64,000 nucleotides of DNA from Isoetes taiwanensis (taxonomy: Eukaryota > Streptophyta > Lycopodiopsida > Isoetales > Isoetaceae). Position 1 is the stretch's first letter, and the number at the start of each line of letters is the position of its first letter. This document shows, piece by piece, positions 24,567 to 35,800 of this stretch. The stretch spans positions 4,559,727 through 4,623,726 of the forward strand of contig JAJEKV010000006.1 of NCBI GenBank assembly GCA_021234155.1, given 5' to 3'. Made by a program: the position numbers and the translations under genes. The notes below the pieces were generated by a model. It saw nothing but the letters and a program-made list of their open reading frames with translations. It was not told the origin of the DNA and did no database searches.

Positions 24567-25856
24567 ATGCACCTTTTCGTCACTTCAGGTGTTCTTTTGG
24601 GACACGTTGTCAGCAAAGCAGGTATCACCACAGATCCTGCCAAAATCAGTTGTGTGCTCAAGGCTCAAGCACCAGCCAATATCAAGGAGACACGCTCTTT
24701 CCTGGGTAAGGTCAATTATTACTCCACCTTCATTCCTGGACTAGCAGCCATTGCCGATCCCATTCATAAACTCACGGGTGATGAATCCACACAGGCCCGG
24801 AATTCCCGTGCGATCTTTGCTTTCAACAGTTTGAAGCTTTTGCTTACTCAGGCCCCGGTTCTTGTTCCTCCTCAATGGGACAAGCCCTTTCATGTTCATG
24901 TCGATGTCTCGGCATTTGCTATTGGAGCTGTTCTTTCTCAAGAATATGATGCACACACTGACAAACCAAACCGATACGCCAGCCGGAAACTCAATTCTGC
25001 GGAGCGCAACTACTCTGCCACAGAGCGAGAAGCCTTGGGTTTAATTTTCTGTGTCCAACGCTTCCGTCACTATCTTTTAGGCAGTCAGATCAAATTCTTT
25101 GTTGACCACCAAGCACTCCTTTATTTGATCAACAAATCCACGCCCACGGGCCGCATTGCTCGATGGGTCCTTCTTCTCCAAGAATTTGCCCCTTTTGAAA
25201 TTGTTCACAAGGCTGGCAAATCTCACGTTGTCCCGGATTATCTTTCACGCATCCACACAGATGATCCCTCCACGGGAGTCTCAGACGCCTTTCCTGACGC
25301 TCAACTCTTTTTAGTCACGGCAACACCACATTGGTTCCATGACTTTCAGCAGTACCTCCTCACCGGCGCTCTTCCACCAGAGGACATGACGCTCTCTAAT
25401 GCCAAACGACAATCCCGTCGTCATCAATTTCTCCGCGACGTCCGTGACTACACAATGGTAGCCGGACATCTTTACAAAAAGGGTAAGGATACCATCCTTC
25501 GACGCTGTGTTCTACCTCATGAAGTTCCAGATATTGTCCGCGAAGCTCATCAAGGGCTAGGTGGTGGTCATTTTCATGGTGACACCACGGCACGCAAAAT
25601 CCTTCTAGCTGGGTATTTTTGGCCCACGCTTTTCAAAGACGCTCACGCCCACGCCCGCACGTGTGATGCTTGTCAGCGTGTGGGACGGCCCACGGCCCGT
25701 GACGCTCTTCCCTTGACGCCGGTCGCCACGCCACTTCCCTTCAGCAAATGGGGAATGGATTTTGTGGGACCCATCGATCCTCCTGCGCGGCACACCCGTG
25801 CCCGCTACATTCTGGTTCTCACTGACTACGCTACTAAATGGGCGGAAGCTTGCGCG
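24567..25856 (+). CDS. pol: gypsy copy 2 RT C-terminus, RNase H and integrase N-terminus (open)
   Basis: The longest clean stretch of either gypsy copy, about 430 residues. Order: end of RT ([34 protein letters not shown]); RNase H ([58 protein letters not shown]); linker; integrase HHCC ([21 protein letters not shown]); start of the catalytic core ([26 protein letters not shown]). After about 25856 the frame runs on to 26168 but no longer matches the integrase seen in copy 1, because of CHG-site changes (CCAGACAACACTGCAG there, CGGACAACACCGCAG here). It begins mid-protein; no start codon is implied. Confidence 0.85.
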
Positions 25857-26664
25857 CTTCGGACAACACCGCAGCAAGCACGCGGCCAAGGTCCTCTATC
25901 AACAAATCATCACGCGATTTGGCTGCCCCACAATTTGGTCGGTGATCGTGGTGTCCATTTTATCAATCATACCATCAAGGAGCCGACGGACTATCTCCTC
26001 GATACATCATCACAAGAGCACACCTTACTATCCTCAAGGGAATGGTTTGGCGTAGCACCAACAAAACTCGGTCACAATTCTCAAGAAAATTTGTGGCGCT
26101 TCTCGCTGGGACCGGCTAACCAAGCTTCCCTCCGTTTCTTTGGGCTTACAATACTTGTTTCAAAATAGCTACTGGTCACACTCCTTTCAAATTGGTTTAT
26201 GGTCAAGAAGCTCTCATGCCTTTTGAGTACATTCTCCCCACTCTCCGTTTTCAACTGGCTACTGCCCATAATCCGCCTGCTGCACTCAAAGAAAGGGTTT
26301 ATCAATTGGAACAGTTGGATGAACTTAGAAGGGATGCTTATATTCGTGTTCTTCATGGACAACGGTTGCAAAAATCTCTACATGACACACGCCCCGAAAG
26401 ACAAAAACATTCAAAGAAGGAGATTTGGTTCTTCTTTATGATTCTCGATGTAAATTTTCCTGTAAACTTAAGATTCGTTGGCTTGGCCCTTATCAAATCG
26501 TTCAAGTGGTTCGACCCAGCGTTTTCCAACTGGCTGAGTTAGATGGCACTCCATTACCTACACTGGTTAATGGCTTCCGCCTCAAAACATTTCATCACAC
26601 AGAACGCGAAAATCAACAAACAGTCAAAAGCTTCGCGAAAACAACCACAACCGAAAGTGACTAA
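25857..26664 (+). pseudogene. pol: gypsy copy 2 integrase core end and C-terminus
   Basis: Parts of the core are scattered over frames ([13 protein letters not shown]; the Glu segment NGLAESTNK is destroyed by GGCAGAAAG to GGCGTAG). The C-terminal part is open at 26192-26440 and 26425-26664: LVYGQEALMPFEYILP, LQKSLHDTR, KIRWLGPYQIVQVV, NGFRLKTFHHTERENQQ, with the stop at 26664. The tail follows the GPY module without a chromodomain. Confidence 0.75.
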
Positions 26665-27608
26665 AACAAAGGGCATATTATATTATAGGTGGAATTTTTA
26701 CAAAATGTGGGCAATGCCCCGGCTATTTCCGCTATGGGCACCGCCCTATATACAAAAACGGGCTCGAGCCCTATCTACTAAGTCCTAAGAAGAAAAAAAC
26801 CTCTACTCGGGTTCGGAGCGTAGGTGATGCGCAGGATGTGGTACGAGTTACGCTTTCGGGGTCCCAAATGAAGGTGCGAACCACCTCCATCCCGTTGGTA
26901 TGCGGATCGGGATGTTCACCATCCCTTAACACCAGCCATCCATTCTCGGGCCACGATTGTGGCGGCGCCCAGGTCCGAACAATTCATTTTGCAAGTAATC
27001 CACTCTTGATGCGGTTAGTGGGCATCGTGCGGTTCTCGTTCAAACCGGCGGCGGCCATCTTTGAGTGCCATCGGATGCCTTTCGCTTCACTCCCGGTTAG
27101 GCCTTATATAGCCAACCGAGGAACTCCTTGTCGACGTGGACCAATAAAAAAATCGCCAACGTGTTTGCAATGCAAGGCTTTTCTAAAAAGAGACTCTTTT
27201 CTCCCGCCGCATATCTAGCCATGGTACCCTCGACACATTAGTTTTAATGATATCCCACTTGAGTTGCCAGCGGTTAAATGCCATTGCTTCTTTTCATGCC
27301 GTCGAACATTAATGTGTGTCCTTTGGCCATCCATCACATCCCATCATTCTCTCACGCCTCATCTCCACCGTTCATTACTTCTCCCTTTGTTGTTTGGGGA
27401 CTTAGCCAAATTTTGCCTCTCAATCGCCTCCTTGGCATCTTCGACACTGGCACCATCAGCGGTTCGCGGCTTAGCCCATATCATGCCTCTTCACCTCCAT
27501 TTGCGGCGCCCTAAACCTTTTAGTCCCTCTGCGCCTTAGTCCTCCGTTCTTAGCCTTACGTCTCCGGCTCTCATTTGCATCCACCCGTTCTTTTTCGAGC
27601 TCTTTGCC
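26665..27608 (+). other. spacer between pol and extra 3' coding region, copy 2
   Basis: Counterpart of 16081-17072, including the post-pol word ATATTATATTATAGGTGG and the TATA-like word. No gene recognised. Confidence 0.5.
27104..27111 (+). promoter_or_regulatory. candidate internal TATA box, copy 2
   Basis: TTATATAG, about 500 bp before the ATG at 27609, conserved with 16575-16582 while nearby bases differ between the copies. Confidence 0.3.
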
Positions 27609-30584
27609 ATGGCGGCCCCAAAATTTCTACACTTCAAACTCTTTGCTCCCGAGGAACTGTCTCTTTTTTAAGTCGGTATCTTTCTTGGCCACTTTCGGGT
27701 AAGCCCTTGTTGGCCCGATCGTGCGCGGTCGCGAGCGCCCCGAAACTTTTTAATTCTCTCAAATGGAACTTAGGCTCCAAATCAAATCGACCCGGTTAGG
27801 CGGTTCATCGCGAACATCGTCAATAGCCGCGCATGGATACACTCTACGATGGTCGATGGCACCACCATTTCAAGCTGACTTCGGCACTGATTTCGAGGTA
27901 TTCCATATTCCTTTGCAAACCCTTTGTTTATCTTGGTGCGCCATACGGGATCTCCGATGTTCTTGAAGTTTGGTGCTCCCGCTTATCATGCAAATGTGCA
28001 TCGCCTGACCAATATTGACAAGCCCCATGAGACCTTTGTTAAGTTCCCTGGCGCCAAGTTCCTTGGGTATTCTATCAAGAACACCCATATCAATAAACCT
28101 TTCTATAATATCGTAGTCCGCGCTACTCGCTCAACCCACCACATTGATTGGCCCCAATTGTTTGTTCTCCGTCTTCTCCAAGAAGTGGACCGTCTTCGGG
28201 CTGCCACTTCTATTTCTCGGGTTTCTGTGGGAGGCCACCTTCAAGCTATTATCCGTCATTACTTTCCTCCCACACACCTCCTCATTCTCACGATTCCACT
28301 CTCGTCCCCTTCCTCGGACTCACCCGGTCGGCACTTCACGCCCTTCTTCCTCTCTGGTCATGTCAAAATTCCGCACTCCCATGTCACTATCTCCTCCTCT
28401 CTTTCTGTAATCCAAGCATTCCAGTTCACACCATGTCTCACAAACATCGCGGACGAGCCACGGCTCCACCACCACACACCCTCGTCGGTTTGTTGTATCG
28501 ATGTCGCCAGGATGCTCAAAATTGCTTGTTCTAAAGTTACAAACCAAGAAGCTCTTATAAATGGGGTTCACACGGCCCCGACCTCCTCGATGCGTTCACC
28601 GCGATCTTCAAGCCGCGAATCGCACAAGTTCAAACTTTGGAAGCCCAACTTCAAGAAAAGCACGGGGCTCTTTTACAGGCCGCATAGATCTCAAAAGTGC
28701 ACGCGATCGGACCAGCCTCCTTGCGGTCATCCAGGCTCGGGCTTCAATCCGAAATTCAGGACTTATTGGAGCAAAACAAGTCCAAAGCCACCCTCCTGGG
28801 TGACAAGGAGAAAGATATTGCTAAGCTCGACGCCTTGTACTCCGAGCTTTGTGACAATTACAGCACTCAAGTTCAACACCTTACAGAGCGTGATGCTCAA
28901 ATTGCCTCTTTGACGGCTCGGCTCTCCACGCTTGAACTTCACCTCCACGTCCCTCCAAGATCGCCTACTTCACGGAGGTTCGAAAACGAAACTTCTTGAT
29001 GACGCGGAGATTGCCGTCGCCGACTCAATGCTCCCGGGCAATCCTCCTCACAAAGTTAACACTTCTCGAAGCGGTCCGCGACCGATCCGCCTCTGTTAGA
29101 AAAGGACCACAAGATCCGTGACCTTGAACAACAGCTACAAAGACGCTATTCGGTCTGGCGTGAGGCTCGTAACCAAACTGGACGGCTATATCACCATCGT
29201 TAGCAACCTGCCTGTTGATTTCCGGTTCCTTCACGCTATCCGGATTATGTGGTTGCACGCCGCCACCTCTTTCTTTCGAAGTGGCATGGGGCTGATGGTC
29301 CCGTGGATGTTCCATCTGCGCCGCAGATTTTCTTCGATTTGGCGGAACTCTCCATTGAAGACAAAGGTGTTCGCTGTGCCCTTTTAGTCTTTGATCTCAT
29401 TCATTGCGAAGATCCGGATTTCATCACCTTTCGAGTTGTTCAGCCCATGGCTTACATTTTCATGATTTCTATCCGGGTGACACACGGAGAGATTTCGGGA
29501 TGGACCACCACGTAACTATCGTGGTGACCCCACCCTTCAATGGTTGCTTGGGGATAACAACCCCTACCGGCTGATCATGCTCGGACCTGCGCTCTTCATC
29601 AAGAGTACATGCCTGAGCTTGCACATCATTTACCTCTCTCGGCAAGCGGAAGTGCTGCAACAAATAAGGAAGTATCGGGACATCCCGAGGATCTTCCCTA
29701 TGCACAAATTTATATCGCGCACCTCGGCCGTTACAATCAATTACGTGCTCTTCGATAGCAAGACGGTCCCCACAGTGCCGGGATAGCCCTCCTGTCAACT
29801 CTCAACTCTCTGCTCCCCTCCGGGATGCGTTGGTGTAAAGCTCTTGATCCGCCCTTGTCGATTGAATTCGGAGCAGGCTCAACAACCCACGCCAGGCATG
29901 GTTCCCTCTCCCTATGCTTCCACAGGTGTTCCTCCACGCCCGGGTTCCCGACTTGATTGGCGTCTCCCCTTTGGACAAAGGTCATGGATGGCCATCTTTG
30001 GATGGACTCCACCTCGGATCTCGACGGATCTCGGTGGGATCCCGTTTTGTTTGCCGCTCCCATTGGGAGGAGGGTGCCACTCTTGATAACACCACGACTT
30101 GGATCTATATTGCTAATGGCGTGGTTGGCAACGCCTGGCGATGCGCTCCATGGTCTTGACACCTTCTTGCGGAATCGCCGCCACCTCACTAGATCCTTGA
30201 TCCACCTTCAAGCGGTTTTGTGCTGCTCTAAAATGCATCTTGCTCAGCTCCTTAAATCGGCGGCGTCCCATTTTTTCTTGCAATCCAATGCCGGTCGGTG
30301 CCTTGACCTCCGGACCTCCTCCTCATGGAATGTTAGTTTGTTTCTTCCGCGCCCATCTTTGCCCTTGAAGACATGGTGCGATCTCGTTTTCTCGTTGATG
30401 CGAGATCCACGCCCTTGGCCTCAACACTCCTCCCCCCGCTCTTCAAACACGCCCGGGATCTCATTGGCGGGTACCATAATGGTGCCCGTCCTCATTCCCG
30501 TGAGGATCACTTTCAGGCCCGATGGCTTCCCCCCCTCGAGACACTTCCTCCTTTTCTTCACTCGGAGTGTCGTTTGGTGGGGAG
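27609..30584 (+). pseudogene. gypsy copy 2 extra 3' coding region (unknown protein with coiled coil)
   Basis: ATG at 27609 in TTTGCCATGGCGGCCCC. A 329-residue open stretch (27924-28913) covers FGAPAYHANVHRLTNIDKPH, GAKFLGYSIKNTHINKPFYN and WPQLFVLRLLQEVDRLRAAT. The coiled coil is clearest at 28700-28970: LQSEIQDLLEQNKSKATLLG, KEKDIAKLDALYSELCDNYS, QVQHLTERDAQIASLTARLS, with heptad-spaced Leu/Ile. Downstream: YVVARRHLFLSKWHGADGPV, FDLAELSIEDKGVRCALLVF, and near the end HNGARPHSREDHFQARWLPP and LETLPPFLH. The frame closes at the LTR. No database family is recognisable to me, and function is unknown. Confidence 0.55.
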
Positions 30585-31169
30585 TGTTAGTCTGTGCCTC
30601 TGGTTCCGGACTATTCATGCATCTGATGGACGAGTCAAGCTCAAGGATCCATAGTCACCACGGGTCAGCCATCAAAGGCTCGTGAGAAGACCAAGCGGCC
30701 GGACCACGCGCAATAAAGCACGCATCCGTCAACAAGAGGCACCGCTCGGACAAGTGGCGGACCCGTCCACCGCGTCGTCGGCGTCGTGATTCTAGGCACT
30801 TTAAGAGGCACCGCCAATATTCCAGAAATCGGGCCTCCTTCCGAGAGTTCGCACCAGAGTCGGTCGAGTGTCTATATTGGGCCAAAGGCCATTGTACTAT
30901 ATATATGAGTAGAGCTAGCACATGAGTTTTTTAGATGAGTTTTGAGTCTTGTCTCTCTTCAGTCTTCTCTCGATTGCGAGAGCTCATGTATGTTCATCAT
31001 TGATATCAAGGAAGCTTATCATTTTCCTCTCATTGTTCTCTTTTGTTCTGTTTTCTTCTTCTTGTTTTTTTCTTGCAAATCCCGCGTGACATAGTCCCCC
31101 TTTCTCCAAAGATCCAAGGGTCCTCCTGAGGGGGTCTGTCTTCGCGAGTTCCCAACCCGACCCCAAACA
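30585..31169 (+). repeat. gypsy LTR 3 (3' LTR)
   Basis: TGTTAGTCTGTGCCTC to GACCCCAAACA, preceded by TTGGTGGGGAG as polypurine tract, TATA word at about 30896. Followed by the CCAAA duplication. It differs from LTR 1 mostly by short indels in GC-rich words, so the insertion is probably young. Confidence 0.9.
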
Positions 31170-31174
31170 CCAAA
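31170..31174. repeat. target-site duplication CCAAA, right
   Basis: Matches 9553-9557. Host sequence resumes with ATCCAGCCTCAACAG. Confidence 0.85.
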
Positions 31175-31652
31175 ATCCAGCCTCAACAGTCTCTCAGCAA
31201 TCTGCAGCTCAGCCGCAAACCCTAGCTTGGCCGTTTACATGCAGTAACGCATTCCAACGGTTAGCCCGAATAAAATCTAATCAAGTGCTCAAGAGCCGAT
31301 TCAAGCTGCTAGTGAAAAAAAAACGTTGGCCTAACTGCTGATTAACTAGAAGAGAATCTCTGGAACCCAACGCTGCTTCCCACAAGAACTAAGCAAACGA
31401 AAAACATGGCTCTCATAAACTTCTCGAGATTATCCTGCACGAACACAACTGTTTGAACCAGATACACAAAAATAAACAATCAAATGGTAGCTTCGAAAAA
31501 CCCTATGCTTCGAGACCCAACGAACTGTGGCAAACACAAGAAAATCCAATATTCAACAAAGTAGCGAAGAGGAGACAAGCTATCCAATAGGCAGTTCCAA
31601 GGCGGCTCAAGAAGAATGCAGAAGAGTGCGCCTAAGAAAAAATTACAAAGCG

Positions 31653-31802
31653 AGGATAGGCGACCACAAAGGGAGGGGCTCAAAGACGGCTGATGAAAAT
31701 GAACGAGATGCAAAAGGCTATAAATACTCTAAAGGAACTCTCTCAACTAGCCTCAAGAAGCGGATTTATCTGCTAATCTTGAAACGCAGATAAATCATAC
31801 TT
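31653..31802 (+). repeat. 150-bp direct repeat, copy B (partner 4836-4985)
   Basis: Same length as copy A with one substitution. In this context it is followed by TTGCTGGGACTATTG instead of CTAGAGCCTAG. Confidence 0.85.
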
Positions 31803-32169
31803 GCTGGGACTATTGCAAAAAAATACGTGTGGCCCATATTCTGGTTGAGCCCATACATTGTCAAGCAAGTACAATGACTCACTCATTGCATTGTATTACT
31901 TCTGAGCATGGCAAATGGCAAAAAACAAGTGTGTCAATGCATTACGAGGAGAAACATTTAGATGCTGAACCTCTCTTCATGTGTACTGATCGTTCATAAA
32001 TTATTTCAAATACAACTCTTGCAAACATCTATATCCAAACAAACCTCTATATGTACTCCTTATCATTCAGTATCGACGTTACAACTTCTTCACATTGTCC
32101 ACCTTCACAACTTCTGAATGTGTATGTGCACTTCATATTACGCTCATCTACTTACATAGGTTTACAAGA

Positions 32170-32290
32170 CATTTCCTAAACTAAAAATATGAATAGGTTT
32201 CGAAGACATTTGGATCTATAAAATATGAGAATATTCTAAACTAAAAATGTGAATAGGTTTTGAAGACATTTTGACCTATAAAATATGAGA
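32170..32290. repeat. tandem duplication of about 60 bp
   Basis: The block with CTAAACTAAAAATATGAATA, GAAGACATTT and CTATAAAATATGAGA occurs twice in a row with a few substitutions. Confidence 0.75.
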
Positions 32291-32694
32291 GAAAAATAAA
32301 CGGCATAAACATGGATGTGCATGTCCACCATTACTGCATATACACTCACCATTGATCTTTCCAATTCACAATGAATAGAACATCGTTCTTTATTGTTACA
32401 ATCATCAATTTATGTACGTCGTCAATGCCTCAATCAAAGCATGCAGTATGCTAGAAGTGTCTCTGTCACACATCTATCTACTTCATATCATAATGCATCT
32501 CACCATGTAGCTCAAGACGTCTTCTTTGGCATTTCTATTACATAACAAAGCAACACAAAACATGCAAATCCCCGTCACACCCACATCCACACTCATATCC
32601 ACACCTTCCTTTTCAAGTTCATGTCAAATGCAAAGATCACCACAATCTTTATTCTAGCACACAATCAAACACTACCCTCTCAAATTGTACTTAA

Positions 32695-32722
32695 GCCCGG
32701 CAACGCCGGGCACCATAACTAG
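32695..32722 (+). mobile_element. Helitron 3' terminus (hairpin + CTAG) inside copia 3' LTR
   Basis: A 7-bp GC-rich stem with a 3-base loop (GCCCGGC-AAC-GCCGGGC, 32695-32711) is followed 7 bases later by CTAG and then T, the classic 3' end of plant Helitrons. Proof of insertion comes from the intact copy of the same LTR at 50453-50533. There the sequence CCATA is followed by TATTCAATG, whereas here TATTCAATG directly follows CTAG. Insertion is thus between A and T, the known Helitron target. The Helitron lies to the left on the plus strand; its 5' TC end was not located. Confidence 0.8.
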
Positions 32723-32769
32723 TATTCAATGAACCTAATATTCGAATTTCATCTGTCTGATACTCTTCA
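32723..32769 (-). repeat. copia 3' LTR remnant
   Basis: The first 47 bp of the 3' LTR (element sense TGAAGAGTATCAGACAGATG...). The remainder should lie left of the Helitron but was not found in the window. Confidence 0.75.
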
Positions 32770-32781
32770 CTTCCCCTTCTT
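32770..32781 (-). other. copia polypurine tract
   Basis: Element sense AAGAAGGGGAAG directly precedes TG of the 3' LTR, as needed to prime plus-strand DNA synthesis. Confidence 0.7.
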
Positions 32782-32822
32782 TGAATATATCTAAAGAAAA
32801 CTTTCAATGCTGCACTATTATG

Positions 32823-35800
32823 TCACTGTTCTTCAGATCTCTGTATTCTTATCAAATCCTTAAGCATGTTAAACCTTGGTTCTCTGAGAGCTTTAGTTAA
32901 GATGTCAGCTCTTTGTTTTTCTGTTGAAACATATTTTACTGCTATAAGCTTTCTCTGATGAAGTGTTGTTTCATTTCTATATGCTTTGCCCTTTCATGAA
33001 GAACATGATTCTGAGTCATTGCAATTCCACTGGCACCGTCAGACCACAGTGTTGCTAGCTCATTGTCTTTTATTCCAACTTCTTCCAGCAATCTCTTTAA
33101 CCAAATGATTTCTTTTGAACCCAAGGTTATTGCAGTGTATTCAGCCTCTGCACTTGAGAGTGCAACTGTGTTTTGCTTTTTGCACTTCCAACTTATTGGA
33201 TTTCCACCCAGCATTACTACATAGCCAGAGGTTGAGTGTCTTTGATCTGCATCTCCACCCCAATCCGCATCTGCAAATGCTTCAAGACTGCAACCTTCAT
33301 CTCTAAAACTAATTCCATGATTTATTGTCCCCTTTAAATACTTTAGAACTCGTTTGGCAACTGTCCAATGTTGTCTCCCAAGGTTGTTGTTGTATCTACT
33401 CAGTAAATTGACAGCAAAAGCTATGTCTGGTCTTGTGGCTCCTGCCAAATGCATCAGACATCCTATCAATCTCCTGTAAGGAATCTTTTTCATATGTTCT
33501 ATTTCTTCTTCTGTGGTTGGACACATCTTATTGCTTACCAAAGGAGTATTTGCCACATTGCAATCTGTCATTCTAAACCTTTCAAGTACGCCTTGTACAT
33601 AATCTGCTTGATTCAAAAACATAGTCTTCTCCTCTCTATTTCTGATCAATCTAATTTCCATGAACTTCTTCATCTCTCCTAAGTCCGTCATTTTAAATCT
33701 GGATCTCAATAAACCTTTGCAAGTCTTCAAGCAGTCTAAATTGTTGGAAAACATAACGCAATCGTCTACATATAATGCAATAAGACAGAATTGACCTAGC
33801 TGTTTGTACATATACAAATTTCCATCACCATTTAACTTCACAAATCCCTGATCAGTTAAGTACTTATCCATACATGAGTACCAAGCCCTGGACGACTGTT
33901 TAAGTCCATACACTGCTCTCTTGAGCCTCCAAATTTTGTTACCTTTTTCTTCAAATCCTAAAGGAGGTCTCATGTAAATCTCTTCTTCCAGTTCTGCATT
34001 TAAAAATGCAGTAGTAACATCCATATGGTGGACTTCCCAATTCATTGTATTTGCTAATGCCAACATCATTCTTAGACTTGATATCTTCACAATAGGAGAG
34101 TAAGTGTCATTATAATCTATTCCTTTTTGCTGTGTGTAGCCTTGGGCAACAAGCCTGGCTTTATACTTCTTTGCTCCATCAGGAAGTTCCTTGATCTTGT
34201 AGATCCATTTATTTCCAACAATATTTTTACTTTGTGGTCTGTCTACTACCTCAAAAGTTTCTGTTCTTTTGAATGCTGACATTTCCTCTTCCATTGCAGC
34301 CCGCCAATGTTTATGATCTTCACTATTTATGGCCTCTTCAAATGTCTGTGGCTGATTACTCTCCATGGTTACCATCAAATGAGGTATCACCTCTTCTTCT
34401 ATAACTTCTAATCTTTTACTTTTTCCATCATCCTCCCTGCCATGCTCATGAATTATAATTCCTTTGTCTTCCAATTCCTTTTTTAGCCTTTCTGCTTCTG
34501 TCATGCTTTTCCTTGGCTTGGGGACATTAGTTTCTTCCTGTCTTTCCTCATGATTGAGGTTGTTTGCATCAGCATTTTCCTGTTCTGAAATATCAGATTT
34601 TCCATCATCATCATTGCTGAGCTCATTCCCATGGTATACCTTCTCTACTTCTTTTCCCTTGTTTTTATTTTGCATGTTCAGATCTTTGACATCTTTATAT
34701 AATTGTTCTTCAGAGAATACAACATCCCTACTTATTAATATCTTTCTCTTACTTGGAGCATAGAGCCTGTATGCCTTAGACTCTTCATCATAGCCAATTA
34801 AGAATGTGATTACAGCCCTGTCATCTAACTTATTTCTTAACTCCTCTGGAATGTGAGCATAGGCCAGGCAACCATAAGATCTGAACCTGTCATATGTTGG
34901 CAACCTCTTCGACCATAACATTTCTGGAATCTCACCATCTACACTTGCACTTGGAACCTTGTTTTGCACATAAATTGCAGCTTTAAGAGCCTCTTCCCAA
35001 AACATATTAGGTAATCCAGCATGTTTCAACATAGCTCTCACTGCATTTAAACAAGTTCTATTCTTCCTCTCTGCTACTCCATTCTGCTGGGGTGAATACC
35101 TACACGTTAATTGTCTTTTAATTCCTTTTTCAATACAAAATGCTTTAAACTTTTTTGATATATACTCACCACCCCTGTCTGATCTCAAACATTTCACCTT
35201 ATAGCCTGTGTCTCGTTCTGCTTCAGTCAAGAACTCCGTAAATGCTTTCAAAGCTTCATATTTCTTTGACAAACAATAGCATTTAGCTTTTCTAGTATAG
35301 TCATCTATAAAAGTGATAAAATACCTCTTTCCAGAGTAGCTTCTGACATTAAGAGGACCACAGATATCTGTATGGATCAGCTCCAATGGTGTTTCAGCCC
35401 TCTTTGATCTTTTACCAAAAGGAAGTCTTGTACTTTTGCCCAACATGCAACCCCTGCAAACAAAATTCTTCTGATCCTCATCTGCTGCACTAATATATCC
35501 CAGTTTGGCCAAAGCCTTTACATTATTCATGTTTGTATGCCCCAAACGTTCATGCCACATCTTATAATTAGGAAGTGACATATTATTTATTGTTGGAATA
35601 TTATCAGAAATGTCTAACTCAAATAAATCTCCAACTCTTTTGCCCAAAAAGCATATTTTATTATCCTTGATAACTCTACATACAAGCTTGTTAAATAGGA
35701 CCTCATAATCCAGGTCAACTAATTGACTTACATAAATTAGATTTTTCACTATAGAGGGTACACACAAAACTTTTTCTATCTATACTGGATTCCCTTGCAA

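Larger units (their letters stand above)
9558..31169 (+). mobile_element. tandem Ty3/gypsy retrotransposon array (LTR-int-LTR-int-LTR)
   Basis: Three LTRs (592, 592 and 585 bp) alternate with two internal regions of 9914 and 9929 bp. All LTRs start TGTTAGT and end CAAACA. Only one pair of CCAAA duplications exists, at the outer ends, and none flanks the middle LTR. Domain order in each copy is gag, protease, RT, RNase H, integrase, which is the Ty3/gypsy order, followed by a 3-kb extra coding region before the 3' LTR. Integrase ends in a GPY-type module (KIRWLGPYQIVQV) and the tail NGFRLK, with no chromodomain seen, so a non-chromovirus lineage (Tat/Athila side) is likely. Frames are broken in many places, often at CAG/CTG words (see findings). 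Confidence 0.9.
31175..32694. other. non-coding right part of the unit split by the gypsy array
   Basis: No gene. It holds the second copy of the 150-bp repeat, the GTGGCCCATATTCTG block also seen at 2841, and a pair of about 60-bp tandem units at 32170-32290. The last few hundred bases are C/T-rich and lead into a Helitron-type end. Confidence 0.45.

Noticed and set aside
24567-26168. 533-residue open frame taken as one protein
   Set aside because: The part after about 25856 ([13 protein letters not shown]...) does not match integrase in copy 1. It is an accidental continuation after a frame change.
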